A stretch of 23,136 nucleotides of DNA from Priapulus caudatus (Eukaryota; Priapulida; Priapulimorpha; Priapulimorphida; Priapulidae). Below the pieces are notes generated by a model. It was not told where the DNA came from. It saw nothing but the letters and a program-made list of their open reading frames with translations, and searched no databases. The stretch spans positions 291,410 to 314,545 of the forward strand of contig NW_014577361.1 in NCBI RefSeq assembly GCF_000485595.1, read 5' to 3'. Positions 10,301 to 18,988 of the stretch are shown here, piece by piece (position 1 is the stretch's first letter; every line of letters begins with the position of its first letter). A program made the translations under genes and the position numbers.

Positions 10301-13300
10301 TCAAACATGATAATCCGCAATATTCCAGGATTTTCTCAGAACAAACTGTATTTTTTGGCTAAACTACACCATCCAGGACTTTTTCATGTTTTTCTAGCTT
10401 TATCCAAACCGTGTAACGTACCTTTCCTGCTGCACTGCTTTTAATGTGGCATCTGGCTGAAAGCTGGGTGAAGGACAGACAAGGGTGCCCCCGTGTATAA
10501 CTGAACACAAGCTGCCTACGACGCAACCAAAGCAGTGGTACAATGGTACAGGCATACACACCCGCGTAACCTAAAACAAAGAAAACAGTTTACACGTGAT
10601 TCATCATGAGACTGAGTTCGTATTTCATTACGCAATAAGCATACAAGAAAACGTGTTCTAATAATTAAATGATGACAATCCCAGAACCTCCAGCTCTATT
10701 GGCAGATAAAAGTTGGCTTACTGTGGCTTTTGCCTCGTGCCTCATATAATAAAAACGCACAAAATTTTCACTGCCAGATAATTGGTCTGGCAGTCTGCCG
10801 GACCAACTGGTTTTTTACCATTGGTTTTCTTGGTATAATGAACGTTGAGTGTTCAATTGTAGCAAAAATAGTGTCAATCAGATAATGGGTCCGGCATCAA
10901 AGTAAATTTTGACGGATCTGCCCAAAACTACCTTGGTCTGTCGAATTTTGCATTGCCTATAGTAACACCATCCATAATAGATAACACGTACTACCCCTTA
11001 AACCATGTAACTATTTATCTTTAATATCATATATATAATGGATGTATTTCCAATATACGCTACGTAACAACTTTAGTAAAGATAATTTTAAAAACTCATT
11101 TTGTGTTTTGTGATCAGTGAATCCTAGACAGTTTGGTATTCTTGCTATCTCACATATACAAGCAATGCAATGGTCCCTGTATTTTTGAAAATATACCAGG
11201 CATGCATTTTATCACTTGTATAATTCAAGTGATCACGTGACCGTAAATAAAAAAATAAAAATTAATATAAGTAATTCTGATCACTTTTTATGGTTAAATT
11301 GCTGCATTATATTTCTTATTTTACTATATTGTTCGATGTGAACATACATACACTCATGACGCATACATATCCCATAGCAAGCAATTAATGTCAGGAACAC
11401 TAATATCAAATCTTCCAGGTTTTTTGGATTTTTAACTAGTTGAGAAACAATCTTATCAGGTAAGAATGTGACAAAACGTTTAGTCCCGTTAGTTCTTAAT
11501 TTTAATGTAAAAAAATGGCAACAAAAATTTTACAAATTTTACCCTAGAAAATTCGTGACGTAGTCACTTTAAGAATTCTGAAGTTTCAGTTACGAATGAA
11601 AGCTTCAACGTACCTCTTTGTCGTAGCCTAGTCGAAGACCAAGAAAGTAGGCATTGTTAACAACGTTGTGATGGGAGAGTGTCGCACCTTTAGGAGTACC
11701 TGTAGTTCCCTACAAACATATATTTCATGGCATTACACAAACATATGCAGCCACGCACGCACACACGCAGGCATCCACGCACGCATGCACGCACACATAT
11801 ATTATACATAACAAAAAAGTTAACAACGACACAAAATAAAATAAAGACTTTTAACTGTCAAATGCTTCATTTAAATATGAAATTTTATCATGAAGTTATG
11901 TGGCTACTATAATTCGACTCATTCAAAATTATTGATTTTCCTAGACCAAACATGTTGTTTTTATTTATTGATTGCTACATTCTAATATCAATATATAGGC
12001 AGTAGAGAGACAGTAGCAGAAACTTGCAAGGATTGCAATTGGCAATATATGTATAGTGAGAGAGAGAGGGGGACATTAAGTATGAATTTATAGTGTAGCG
12101 CTAGATGTGTTTAAATACAAATACATTAACCTGCAAGCTGCAAGCTGTAGGTTTGCATGTGTGTATCTATAGATTGGCTTGTCTAAGGTGTTAATTCTGC
12201 ATAGTAGGTAACATTTGGATACATGAGCAGAGGAATGGTAGGACATGCACATGCATTATTAATGGGGAACACAGCATTCACCACATAATCACCTACATAT
12301 TACCAGGAGATATTACCTATACAGGGCCGGGCATAAGCTGAGCAAATTCCTGGGGGAGGGGGGCAAAAATTAGGGATGGGTGCAGCTCTTGATCGACGTC
12401 CATAGTGTGGTGGGGGTGGGTCTGAGGCATGGCTTTCACAGATTAGTGACCAAAAAAATCACGTTCGGGTTATTTACAATTATTGGCTAAGCTTATTTTT
12501 TAATTTTGATTCAAAAGCTAAGAGGGGAGGGCAGCTGTCCCCCTTGCCCCCCCCCAGAGGCTACGGCCCTGCTATACACTATAATAACCACCTACCTGCA
12601 CACCCACATAATACCTATTTCCATCATTCAGTGTTAGACTGTTAGAAGTTAATGAATGCCTAAATTTGCCTAATCATGGCAAGCGGCATTCATTATTTAT
12701 ACTAATTGGTGATGCCATTGCTTGTGCTGCCTCATGCAGTGATAGTGTGTATAAACTAGAAAAGGCAGTTGTTGCCAACTACATGTATCCCCCGTGTTCT
12801 CCCCAAGATGTGAAAGTATACGAAGTTTGGTCGCGCTAGGTCAATTAGGGGCCGAGTCATAGAGCGGAAGAGAAATATGATCAAGGTCAAGGTCAAGGTC
12901 AAATAAAAGCCGCAGTGACCTAGTTTTGGTATGCAACACACATTCTCCCCAAGATGTGTAAGTATACCAAGTTTGGTAGCGCTAGGTCAATTAGGGGCCG
13001 AGTTATAGAGCAGAAGGAAAATATGATCAAGGTCAAGGTAAAGGTCAAATAAAGGTCGTAGTGACCTGGTTTTGGTACGCGACACACCTTCTCCCCAAGA
13101 TGTGTAAGTATACAAAGTTTGGTAGCGCTAGGTCAATTAGAGGTCGAGTTAGAGAGCGGAAGGGAAATATGATCAAGGTCAAAGTAAAAGTCAAATAAAG
13201 GTCGCAGTGACCTGGTTTTGGTACGGTGCGCACCTTCTCCCCAAGATGTGTAAGTATACCAAGTTTGGTAGCGCTAGGTGAATTAGGGGCCGAGTTACAG

Positions 13301-16300
13301 AGCGGAAGGGAAATATGATCAAGATCAAGGTAAAGGTCTATTAAAGGTCGCAGTGAGCTGGTTTTGGTACGCTGCCCACCTTCTCCCCAAGATGTGTAAG
13401 TAGACCAAATTTGGTCACGCTAGGTCAATTAGGGGTCGAGTTATAGAGTGGAAGGAAAAATCTCTGCGGCGGACCGAGCGGCGGCTGTACAGACATGAAA
13501 CCATAGTATCCCCGCCGACTTCGTCGCGAGGGACATAATTAAAGTAACCAATAAGCATATGCTAAACATGTCCTACGATGATTCTTAAAAGTAACCGTCT
13601 AGATATCTGAAAGTCACTTCGGTAGACATGCCATGCTGCTACATGTATACAAGTACAAAAAGCAAAGGATCCCTAATTTAACAGTAACATGCAGAAATAA
13701 AAGGCATCTGATTACTGATTCCACTACCTTTCCGTCGTCTGATAACATAAGCGTTACTGATTACGCAGTAACAATCCACAGTGGTGATCCTGAATTCTAT
13801 AGGTCAATATCAAATAGGGTTAAGTATTAGGTTGACAGAGGGTTAAGAATGAGGGGTTTACAGATTACAAAATATTTACAAATTATCAACGCATCATCTC
13901 AAACACAAGTCAAGACAAATTTGAGTACAAAACAATATGTAAATGCAGGGTAACAATTCTGTGTTAAACTACAAGAAGTTATAATTAAAGGCTTTAATGC
14001 CAATTATTCCATGGATTTACAAGAACACAATAAACTTCAACATGTTTTGACAACGATGTCTGCAAATGCCCCAGTAAATCTAATGTGACTCAAAACATAT
14101 TTACAACAGCAAAAGCACTGCACGTGAAAAAGTTCAAATTTACAGCTCTAGCCTTGAATAAAGGATTGCCTTTGTACACAAGAAAAAAACATTGCACGAA
14201 ATGTTGCCTGCGTAGAACCTACCCTCATATAATTACGTGAGGCTGCTAGGCAAATTTAGTTAATAATGAGTAATACCACATAACAGGTTCACACTGCATG
14301 ACACAAGTGAGTCCACCCTCACTTATATGCTTAATGTATACTAATAACACTAACATTTTTGAAAGGCAATGCAATTAACACAGCAGCACACACGTATATA
14401 GATTCTTTAACAATCAATTTCAGTGGGAATTCACCGATTTTCTTTTCGCTCACATGAATAGCAGTTATTGTGAATTAGGAACACAACACTCGATTTCATG
14501 CATTAATTAAGATGAGATTAATTAAGTCGCTGTGAATCTTACCGATGTGAACTGAATGTTGGCTGCGTCATCAAACTGTAGCTTTTTCTGCAAATCCTTG
14601 ACATACTGCAGGCCCTTGTTAGAACTCACATCCACTAAATCAGACCACTGAAACGTTCCACTTAAAAAAAGTGGAAGACTGGTCTGAGTGAAAGCAGGAC
14701 AAAGACATTCGTATTTTCACCACGTGCATGAAAACACTACCTTCATATGAGGAAAACTGTAATGTGCTAAAATTCTTTATAGTGTATTCAAACCTCTCTG
14801 TAGATGCTGCTAGGGTGCTAGCTTGCTGTTAAATATCCATTACGAAATCAAAGTTTCATTCATGATTTCCTATGTTCATGTAAATAGCAGTCTGAGCCCA
14901 GTGCTACATAGAAGAGTAACTAAAATTTACATGTTCATAAAGAACGTTAATTTTAAAAGCACTTACGGGTGTTGGTTTTTCGCATTATACATTACGACTG
15001 AACGCAACATCGGGAGCCTAAAAGAAAATCATAAAAAGCAGGCATCGATAGCACACAAGTTATTAATTATAAATTGATATTCATAGAATTTTGTTTTCAA
15101 TGTTTTCAATGTTTGTTTTCTTTTTTTGGACGTTGCAATGGAACAAAAATACCTTAAATTTTTTATGAAGTGATACAAGCATTTATTGTAAGTATTAAAA
15201 ATTATTTTTATAATCTTATTTCTCACGGCCTTGTCAGACATTCTGTGAGTAGTGAGTATTGTATGCCACTTCTATTACCTTTTACTTTTAAGTTGACCAG
15301 GTTTACAAGACTCCAACTCTGGGGATATACTGTGAATCATGGAATAATAGTTTTGTGTCTTAAAAGATTCTTCTGCCAGGATTGCCTTGACTCCAACCTG
15401 TAAATGGGAAACATTGCACATTACAATATGCCGAGGTGTACTCATGGCCACAGAGAACAACGTTGTGGAGTATAACACATCTTGGTATACTGCCAAGATG
15501 ATAGCAGAGATCATTGTATAGACAGTACATGATCAGTCTTATACTCCCCTCTGTCAGTTGGATTTTATAGGTAAACAGGTCGTATTCACTGATGTGTCTA
15601 TCTGATATACGTTTCGGCATCTACAACCTGACTGATGAAGAGGGACAATGTAGAATACAACCAGGTTAGTAAGGTAAGCCATTTAGAGCATCCTCAAAAG
15701 TCTATTGTATCTGTGTGGTTCTTTCCAGTTTGTTCATCAGAATACAATCAACCCTGTGCTAGAAGACAATCTGCTTATAAAACACTTTCACGGTTTTCCC
15801 TTAGTAGAAGTTATAAAGTGAAGCCACCTCCATAGAATGAACATATGCCTATGAAGGACACTTTGTGGCTCTCCTTTGAGTAACCCTTACATACAGGTTC
15901 GACTGTAGAATGACATTGATACTGATATATGATGGCAAGCACTCTGGAATTGTACTTTTGCTTACACAGTAGTCAGAAATTTGCACCATATTACTGGTAT
16001 GTTTATACAGGGTGGAAAAGCTAAAGTACTCTTAACCTAATGCAGATTCAAGCATAGTTGAAACGTCAACCAAGAAGATATAATTGTAACCAAACTGTAC
16101 AAATGCATACACATTGATTCCACAACATAGCTGACTAACTTAGAATGGATGCTAGAGCATGTACCTTTTGTAGGCAGTACTCTAATTCATCAACTTGGTA
16201 TGCAGGGTTGATATTGACCTGCAACAACAAATTTAATGGTCAATGCGCATAATGCACACACATACACATGAACGTATGTCCCAGACAGATGCAAACACGT

Positions 16301-17990
16301 GTGCATACGCTCGCACACAAGCACACACATACACATGCATGCACACACACACATGCATATAACGTTATAAACACTTCATCATATATACAGGTTTTATTAG
16401 ATGTCAATACACATAGAAGCCAGCCATGTACTGTGGCTTGTACATCATATATTTTATAGCTTGACCAGGCTGCAAAACTAATGTTAATAAACATGCAATC
16501 TGACACATATCCATTTTTCCTGATACTTTCACATTGGCCTAGAACTTTCGAAACAAATAAAAATTAGTACATCCCTTGTACACATTATAATATATAAAAA
16601 ATGAAAAATAAACATCCCATTATTTAATAAACTTATATGTGAAATGATTTAGCTATTCGTGTCAGTAGCACAGGACCACATGTAAAATTTCTTAAAGTTC
16701 TTGCTCTATCCTTTCATTCTTATAAAATTTCAATCAATCTCTTCTTCAATCTTAATTGATTCTACAAATTTTCAATCAAAATGTAAGTCTAATGTTGATG
16801 TAAGCACAAAAGGCTGGAGAGACAAGATGCAAGGAAACAGCTCTCCTGGATTTGACAAGAACAAAAAGAGCTTGCAACCTTCTTATCAAGCTAATCTAGT
16901 TCTAAGTCTAAAAATTACTATAATATTATTGTCTTTAGGCATTAAATTTCTCTTACCAGAACAAAGCCTCCTCTTGCACAGCCATACTGAGCCAAAAGCC
17001 ATTCGGCCGTATTAGGGCCCCATATGCCAACTCTATCCCCGACCTTTACTCCAATAGCATGCAGGCCCGCTGCTAATTCGTCACTCTAAAAATGTTCAAG
17101 TATTTTTTTATACTAAATAATGATTTATGATTATTATATTACAGTAGATTATTCGTGGTTGTCAACTTCATTAATTACAATGTAATATCAAGATGTATGC
17201 ACAGAAATGCATTTTGATGTATTGTAAAAATAATTATATGTAGGCAATGAAGTACTATGAGTCTATGACCAATGTAAATACACATAGCATAAGCCACTAT
17301 ATACATTATGAAATGACAGCTAATGAAGAAAGCAGACTAGGAAACTCTACTTAAAACACCAACAAGTAAACTTCATCATGATCAATTTAACTTAATTATG
17401 CCTCAGAGATTCTGGGATGTGATATAAAAGGCAAATAGGTTTATAAGGATTAATCAATGTGCAGCCCCATGGAAATGAACTGGTTGGCAGCATGGCCACA
17501 GATTTTTAAACACAGAAAATGTACTTTGTTGCAAATAATATAAAAAACACCAACAGACAGACCAAAATACACAAAACAAGATACAAGAAATGCCAAAGAT
17601 ACCCCAAATCCTGAGTCTCCCACTACAGCAACTGAGTGGACCGAAATTTCTAGTGTAAACAATGTATAATAATAATGTATTGACTTCAACGCCTTCAATC
17701 TGTGAGCTATTTATATAACTATAGGCAATAGCCCACTGCTAGTCAATGACGACAAAAGTTTACAGGCACAAATAATCTGCCAAGGTCATAGAACCTACAC
17801 TAACAACTCTCCCACCTTTTCCAGTACTTGTTCATATGTGTATCGCACGTTGTCCTTACACAATACAAATGCCTCTCGATCTGGATATTTCAATGCAGCT
17901 TCCTCTAGTTGCATCCCAATAGTACATCCTAGCAGAGGCTCTTCTGCTTGTACTTGTAGGTAGCTTTGTACTAGCTTTCCATTTGAACTG
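4150..17990 (-). CDS. ACSF2: Acyl-CoA synthetase family member 2 (medium-chain fatty acid:CoA ligase), 15 exons, 5' end missing
   Basis: The product activates a fatty acid with ATP to an acyl-adenylate and then to acyl-CoA; the family acts in mitochondria on medium-chain acids. Coding join, minus strand: 17990-17816, 17085-16957, 16218-16165, 15397-15279, 15017-14967, 14660-14543, 11709-11614, 10570-10422, 7693-7602, 7018-6942, 6322-6215, 5982-5834, 5558-5417, 4703-4590, 4338-4150. All introns are GT-AG and all phases fit, giving about 586 residues. Motifs in order: [18 protein letters not shown] (P-loop), [52 protein letters not shown] and [13 protein letters not shown], whose TGK lysine is the expected adenylation lysine. 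The human protein is about 615 residues, so only the start codon and transit peptide (about 30-50 residues) are missing. The C-terminus runs about 20 residues beyond the usual end. Function is inferred from family resemblance; a close paralogue in the same family cannot be excluded. Confidence 0.93.
4590..4703 (-). CDS. ACSF2: ACSF2 coding exon n
   Basis: Encodes 38 residues, [20 protein letters not shown] through ...LRHFCKGK, the C-terminal small domain (VIGVPD-RMGEE). The acceptor is GTTATAG|GTG and the donor AAAG|GTATCT. Phase is 0 at both ends. Confidence 0.94.
5417..5558 (-). CDS. ACSF2: ACSF2 coding exon m (A7/A8 hinge)
   Basis: Completes Gly and encodes [20 protein letters not shown] through ...[10 protein letters not shown]. 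It carries the TGD aspartate that binds the ribose hydroxyls, and the [20 protein letters not shown] hinge between the large and small domains. The acceptor is ATCTATCAG|GGA and the donor CAG|GTGTGT. Confidence 0.95.
5834..5982 (-). CDS. ACSF2: ACSF2 coding exon l
   Basis: Encodes [20 protein letters not shown] through ...[10 protein letters not shown] plus two bases of Gly. TPGELC-RGY and [11 protein letters not shown] are family hallmarks. The acceptor is TTGTTTAG|GTG and the donor CTGG|GTAAAT, phase 2. The ribose-binding WYKTGD aspartate is completed in the next exon. Confidence 0.95.
6215..6322 (-). CDS. ACSF2: ACSF2 coding exon k (A5 motif)
   Basis: Encodes 36 residues, [20 protein letters not shown] through ...[19 protein letters not shown] is the A5 motif that contacts the adenine and the acyl carboxylate. 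The acceptor is TTTACAG|ATA and the donor GAG|GTAATT. Phase is 0 at both ends. Confidence 0.95.
6868..6912. repeat. CA-rich microsatellite in ACSF2 intron
   Basis: ACACAC and GCACGCAC units lie close to the 3' side of exon 6942-7018. Confidence 0.8.
6942..7018 (-). CDS. ACSF2: ACSF2 coding exon j
   Basis: Completes Gly and encodes [20 protein letters not shown] then MPDVT. The G-V-AGSPCP turn is typical of ACSF2 and its bacterial relatives. The acceptor is TTCCGGCAG|GCG and the donor ACT|GTAAGC. Confidence 0.93.
7602..7693 (-). CDS. ACSF2: ACSF2 coding exon i
   Basis: The first base completes a Ser codon; the rest encodes [20 protein letters not shown] through ...STLRT, containing the conserved [10 protein letters not shown] block. 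The acceptor is GTTGCAG|CTG and the donor ACAG|GTCTGT, phase 1. A 2.7-kb repeat-filled intron separates it from the preceding exon. Confidence 0.94.
7925..8343. repeat. GC-rich dispersed repeat with duplicated 41-bp segment
   Basis: ACAAGTGCCGCAGAGCGACA at 7925 recurs as ACAAGTGCCGCGGAGCGACA at 8303, and the similarity runs for about 41 bp each. Between them is a G-rich stretch (about 8120-8175) and a partial copy (about 8195-8290) of the TTTAACCCTC repeat that starts at 8889. It sits inside the 2.7-kb ACSF2 intron. Confidence 0.6.
8889..9490 (+). repeat. Dispersed repeat block rich in TGACCT half-sites, copy 1
   Basis: It begins near AACAAACTCCCATGTTTAAC and ends near TCAGATGAGCTAAAAATGA. 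The part from 9027 is repeated next to it at 9506-9942. The whole block recurs inverted at 18553-18988. It contains TGACCT-T-TGACCT-G-TGACCT at 9099-9118 and TGACCT-T-TGACCT-T-TGACCC at 9275-9294. It looks like a mobile-element remnant, class unknown. Confidence 0.8.
9391..9436. repeat. (ACGC)n(ACGG)n microsatellite
   Basis: ACGC units are followed by about seven ACGG units inside repeat copy 1. Copy 2 has only a vestige here. Confidence 0.95.
9506..9942 (+). repeat. Dispersed repeat block, copy 2 (tandem)
   Basis: Diverged direct copy of 9027-9490. Shared landmarks are CCATGTCCTCARAAAATGTC, TTTGACCTGTGACCTCCAAT, TTAAGATTTGTGCC and GAGCTAAAAATGA. Confidence 0.85.
10025..10270. repeat. Degenerate tandem repeat, period about 146-148 bp
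   Basis: Matching landmarks: TTTTGGCTGA at 10025 and TTTTAGCTGA at 10171 (146 apart); GATTAGTG at 10068 and 10214 (146 apart); GCCTCTCAGA at 10105 and 10253 (148 apart). A weaker third unit may follow near 10330-10400, overlapping the intron/exon boundary at 10422. Confidence 0.6.
10422..10570 (-). CDS. ACSF2: ACSF2 coding exon h
   Basis: Encodes [20 protein letters not shown] through ...TLKAVQQE plus two bases. PLYHCFG is the A4-type motif that shapes the acyl pocket. The acceptor is TTTTAG|GTT and the donor AAAG|GTACGT, phase 2. Confidence 0.94.
10571..11613. other. ACSF2 intron, no other gene seen
   Basis: AT-rich intron sequence between exons h and g. It contains only short local repeats and no recognisable coding segment. 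Confidence 0.6.
11614..11709 (-). CDS. ACSF2: ACSF2 coding exon g (AMP-binding signature)
   Basis: Encodes 32 residues, [20 protein letters not shown] through ...LRLGYDKE. The glycine-rich GTTGTPKG loop binds the ATP phosphates in this superfamily. The acceptor is TTTGTAG|GGA and the donor GAG|GTACGT. The 2.8-kb intron before it holds a miniature transposon and the 146-bp tandem array. Confidence 0.95.
11748..11800. repeat. CA/CG-rich microsatellite in ACSF2 intron
   Basis: CACGCACGCACACACGCAGG-type imperfect repeat just upstream of exon 11614-11709 in gene orientation. Confidence 0.85.
12322..12571. mobile_element. CAGGG-ended miniature transposon (hAT-like), copy 2, with 5-bp target duplication
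   Basis: Starts CAGGGCCGGGCATAAGCTGA and ends AGAGGCTACGGCCCTG, 250 bp. CTATA lies directly before the left end (12317-12321) and directly after the right end (12572-12576). It shares termini and the internal TTTTTTAATTTTGMTTCAAA-type segment with copy 1. Confidence 0.85.
12754..13540 (+). mobile_element. Repeat element containing the 146-bp array, with stem-loop ends
   Basis: The left edge (CTAGAAAAGGCAGTTGTTGC then CAACTACATGTATCCCC) matches the starts of repeats at 18311 and 19427. It includes a small hairpin AGTTG-TTGC-CAACT. The right edge is a hairpin, GTATCCCCGCCGACTTCGTC followed by GCGAGGGACAT, at 13506-13536. The same type of terminal hairpin occurs at about 21797-21826 and 22333-22362. 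The class is unknown. Confidence 0.65.
12799..13500 (+). repeat. Tandem array, exact 146-bp period, about 4.8 units
   Basis: CTCCCCAAGATGTG starts at 12799, 12945, 13091, 13237 and 13383, each step exactly 146. Each unit carries AAGTTTGGT, GCTAGGTCAATTAG and GGGCCGAGTTATAGAGCGGA-like segments. The first four add an AAGGTCA cluster and AGGTCGCAGTGACCT-like sequence; the last unit breaks off before these. A single unit is found at about 19690-19835, and an inverted one at about 22985-23125. Confidence 0.95.
13541..14542. other. ACSF2 intron, nothing recognised
   Basis: AT-rich sequence between the 146-bp array and exon 14543-14660. A 65-codon plus-strand frame (13633-13830) resembles nothing I know and is probably chance. 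Confidence 0.5.
14543..14660 (-). CDS. ACSF2: ACSF2 coding exon f (first half of the ATP-binding P-loop)
   Basis: Completes Pro and encodes [16 protein letters not shown] through ...[10 protein letters not shown]. The IQFTS end joins GTTGTPKG of the next exon to form the AMP-binding signature. The acceptor TTTTTTTAAG|T is the only one nearby that avoids in-frame stops: using TTTCAG ten bases later gives a stop within five codons. The donor is TCG|GTAAGA. Confidence 0.9.
14967..15017 (-). CDS. ACSF2: ACSF2 coding exon e (short)
   Basis: A 51-nt exon that completes the Arg codon and encodes [16 protein letters not shown] plus two bases of Pro. It fits the RLPDLTTVI... stretch of the family. 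It was found because the flanking exons cannot be joined in frame without it. The acceptor is TTTTCTTTTAG|GCT and the donor CCC|GTAAGT, both strong. Confidence 0.88.
15279..15397 (-). CDS. ACSF2: ACSF2 coding exon d
   Basis: Encodes [20 protein letters not shown] through ...KPGQLKSK plus two bases of an Arg codon. The FKTQ-YY and PG-LKS-R pattern matches vertebrate ACSF2. The acceptor is TTTACAG|GTT and the donor AAAAG|GTAATA, phase 2. Confidence 0.92.
15835..15910 (-). repeat. Dispersed repeat with ACAGTCGAACCTGT motif
   Basis: Read on the minus strand: ACAGTCGAACCTGTATGTAA, then GGGTTACTCAAAGGAGAGCC. A related CCTGTCTATAAGGGACAC occurs at 5625-5642. The motif type is common in invertebrate intronic repeats; the family is not assigned. 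Confidence 0.4.
16165..16218 (-). CDS. ACSF2: ACSF2 coding exon c
   Basis: An 18-codon exon, [18 protein letters not shown], carrying the family motif N-P-A-Y-Q..ELEY. The acceptor is TTGCAG|GTC and the donor AAAAG|GTACAT. Phase is 0 at both ends, so skipping it would keep the frame. Confidence 0.93.
16253..16360. repeat. CA-rich compound microsatellite in ACSF2 intron
   Basis: Imperfect ACACAC, GCATAC and ACATGC units. Short frames on both strands here are low-complexity artefacts. Confidence 0.85.
16957..17085 (-). CDS. ACSF2: ACSF2 coding exon b
   Basis: Encodes 43 residues, [20 protein letters not shown] through ...ARGGFVL, with the [13 protein letters not shown] signature that precedes the first Rossmann-like subdomain. 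The acceptor is TTTTTAG|AGT and the donor CTG|GTAAGA. Phase is 0 at both ends. Confidence 0.92.
17816..17990 (-). CDS. ACSF2: ACSF2 coding exon a (first recognised; probably exon 2)
   Basis: Encodes [20 protein letters not shown]... through ...TYEQVLEK, the N-terminal start of the ligase domain (compare SYVHG...KPLL...VGQ in vertebrate ACSF2). The donor is AAAAG|GTGGGA and leaves phase 0. The acceptor is less certain: TTTCATAG|CAG puts the exon start at 17990, and the alternative AG two bases on would start it at 17987. Both need two bases from an upstream exon. The frame stays open upstream to a Met at about 18076, but that extension (MSIESNVYCNEYNL...) does not look like a transit peptide. 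Confidence 0.85.
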
Positions 17991-18310
17991 CTATGAAACA
18001 TAACGATGAAATACTGGAACACAACACTAAAATCGAGATTATATTCATTACAATAAACATTAGATTCTATTGACACTTGTCACTACCTGTCACCTGGTGA
18101 GAAGACCAAGCAAACTCATATCCAGCTTGATAAAAACAGCCAGACCAGTTGTCAAAACTTTCATTAACAGACAAAGTATTTGCATCTGATAAATGTAGAT
18201 TCATGATGACATGCATACTACTGGCCCATTGAATTAAGCTAGTTATAGAAAGCAGTTTAACTGTCATAACCGACTATTGGTTGCATAATAACATCTGATT
18301 ATAGATAATA

Positions 18311-18549
18311 ACTAGAAACGAGCAGTTGTCGCCAACTACATGTATCCCCGTGATCTAGTATGAATGGAATATCTCTGTAAGGACGTAGAAGGCAGGTAAA
18401 GTTAAATAAGTCACAAAGACAAAGGTTTGTTAGACAACTGGTTTGCTTCAGATGTGCAAGTATATGGAATCTGGTTACCCTAAGAGGCCGAAGAGGAAAT
18501 GTAAGTCGACGGTGAAGGACAAACTAAGGTCAAGGGCAGTGGTGGTTTT
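18311..18549 (+). repeat. Direct repeat A (diverged relative of the 146-bp element)
   Basis: Begins ACTAGAAACGAGCAGTTGTC and ends in GGTCAAGGGCAGTGGTGGTT. It pairs with 19427-19673, with mostly single-base and small-indel differences. Its right end runs directly into an inverted copy of the TGACCT repeat, which looks like an insertion into it. Confidence 0.8.
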
Positions 18550-18552
18550 AGA

Positions 18553-18988
18553 GATTCAAAAAGGTTTCCCAAAGATGTGTCAACGGATGGGGATATATTT
18601 CCCCCTTAACTAAGGTAACGGAGGAAAACGGAATTGGCGGCACAAATCAACGGCTCGACCATAGCGCTCCTTAATATTCTATGTATAGTGTGATGGGGAG
18701 GAAACCCATTCACGCAAGCGTGAAATGGGAGGTCATCTAGGTCAAAGGGCAGTGGGAGAAAGTGTCAGATATCAAACATTTTCTGAGGACATGGTCTATA
18801 ACGACCGAGTGCAAAAACTTTTTGTGTTTCAGAAGCGTGACACTACGCGATTTTTATCTAACTTTATTAAAAGACCATGAAATGATACGTGTTCCACTGA
18901 TGGCGAAGAAGTAAGTGTCTCATAACCTTTTGACCTCAAGAGGGAGGGTTACAACATGGAGTTTGTTGACTGTTAACAAAGGACTGGT
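18553..18988 (-). repeat. Inverted third copy of the TGACCT-rich dispersed repeat
   Basis: The reverse complement matches 8889-9490 along its length (TTTTTGCACTCGGTC, CCATGTCCTCAGAAAATGT, TCCCCATCACACTATACAT, TTGAGGTCAAAAGGTTATG). It is truncated before the distal TGACCTTTGACC cluster. Confidence 0.8.

Noticed and set aside
12756-13233. Two similar short minus-strand frames (LTLTLIIF...RPLIDLA)
   Set aside because: They resemble each other only because they translate neighbouring 146-bp repeat units.
16240-16506. Frames over the CA-rich region on both strands
   Set aside because: They are low-complexity translations of a microsatellite (HTHTHAC and CVCVHAC runs).
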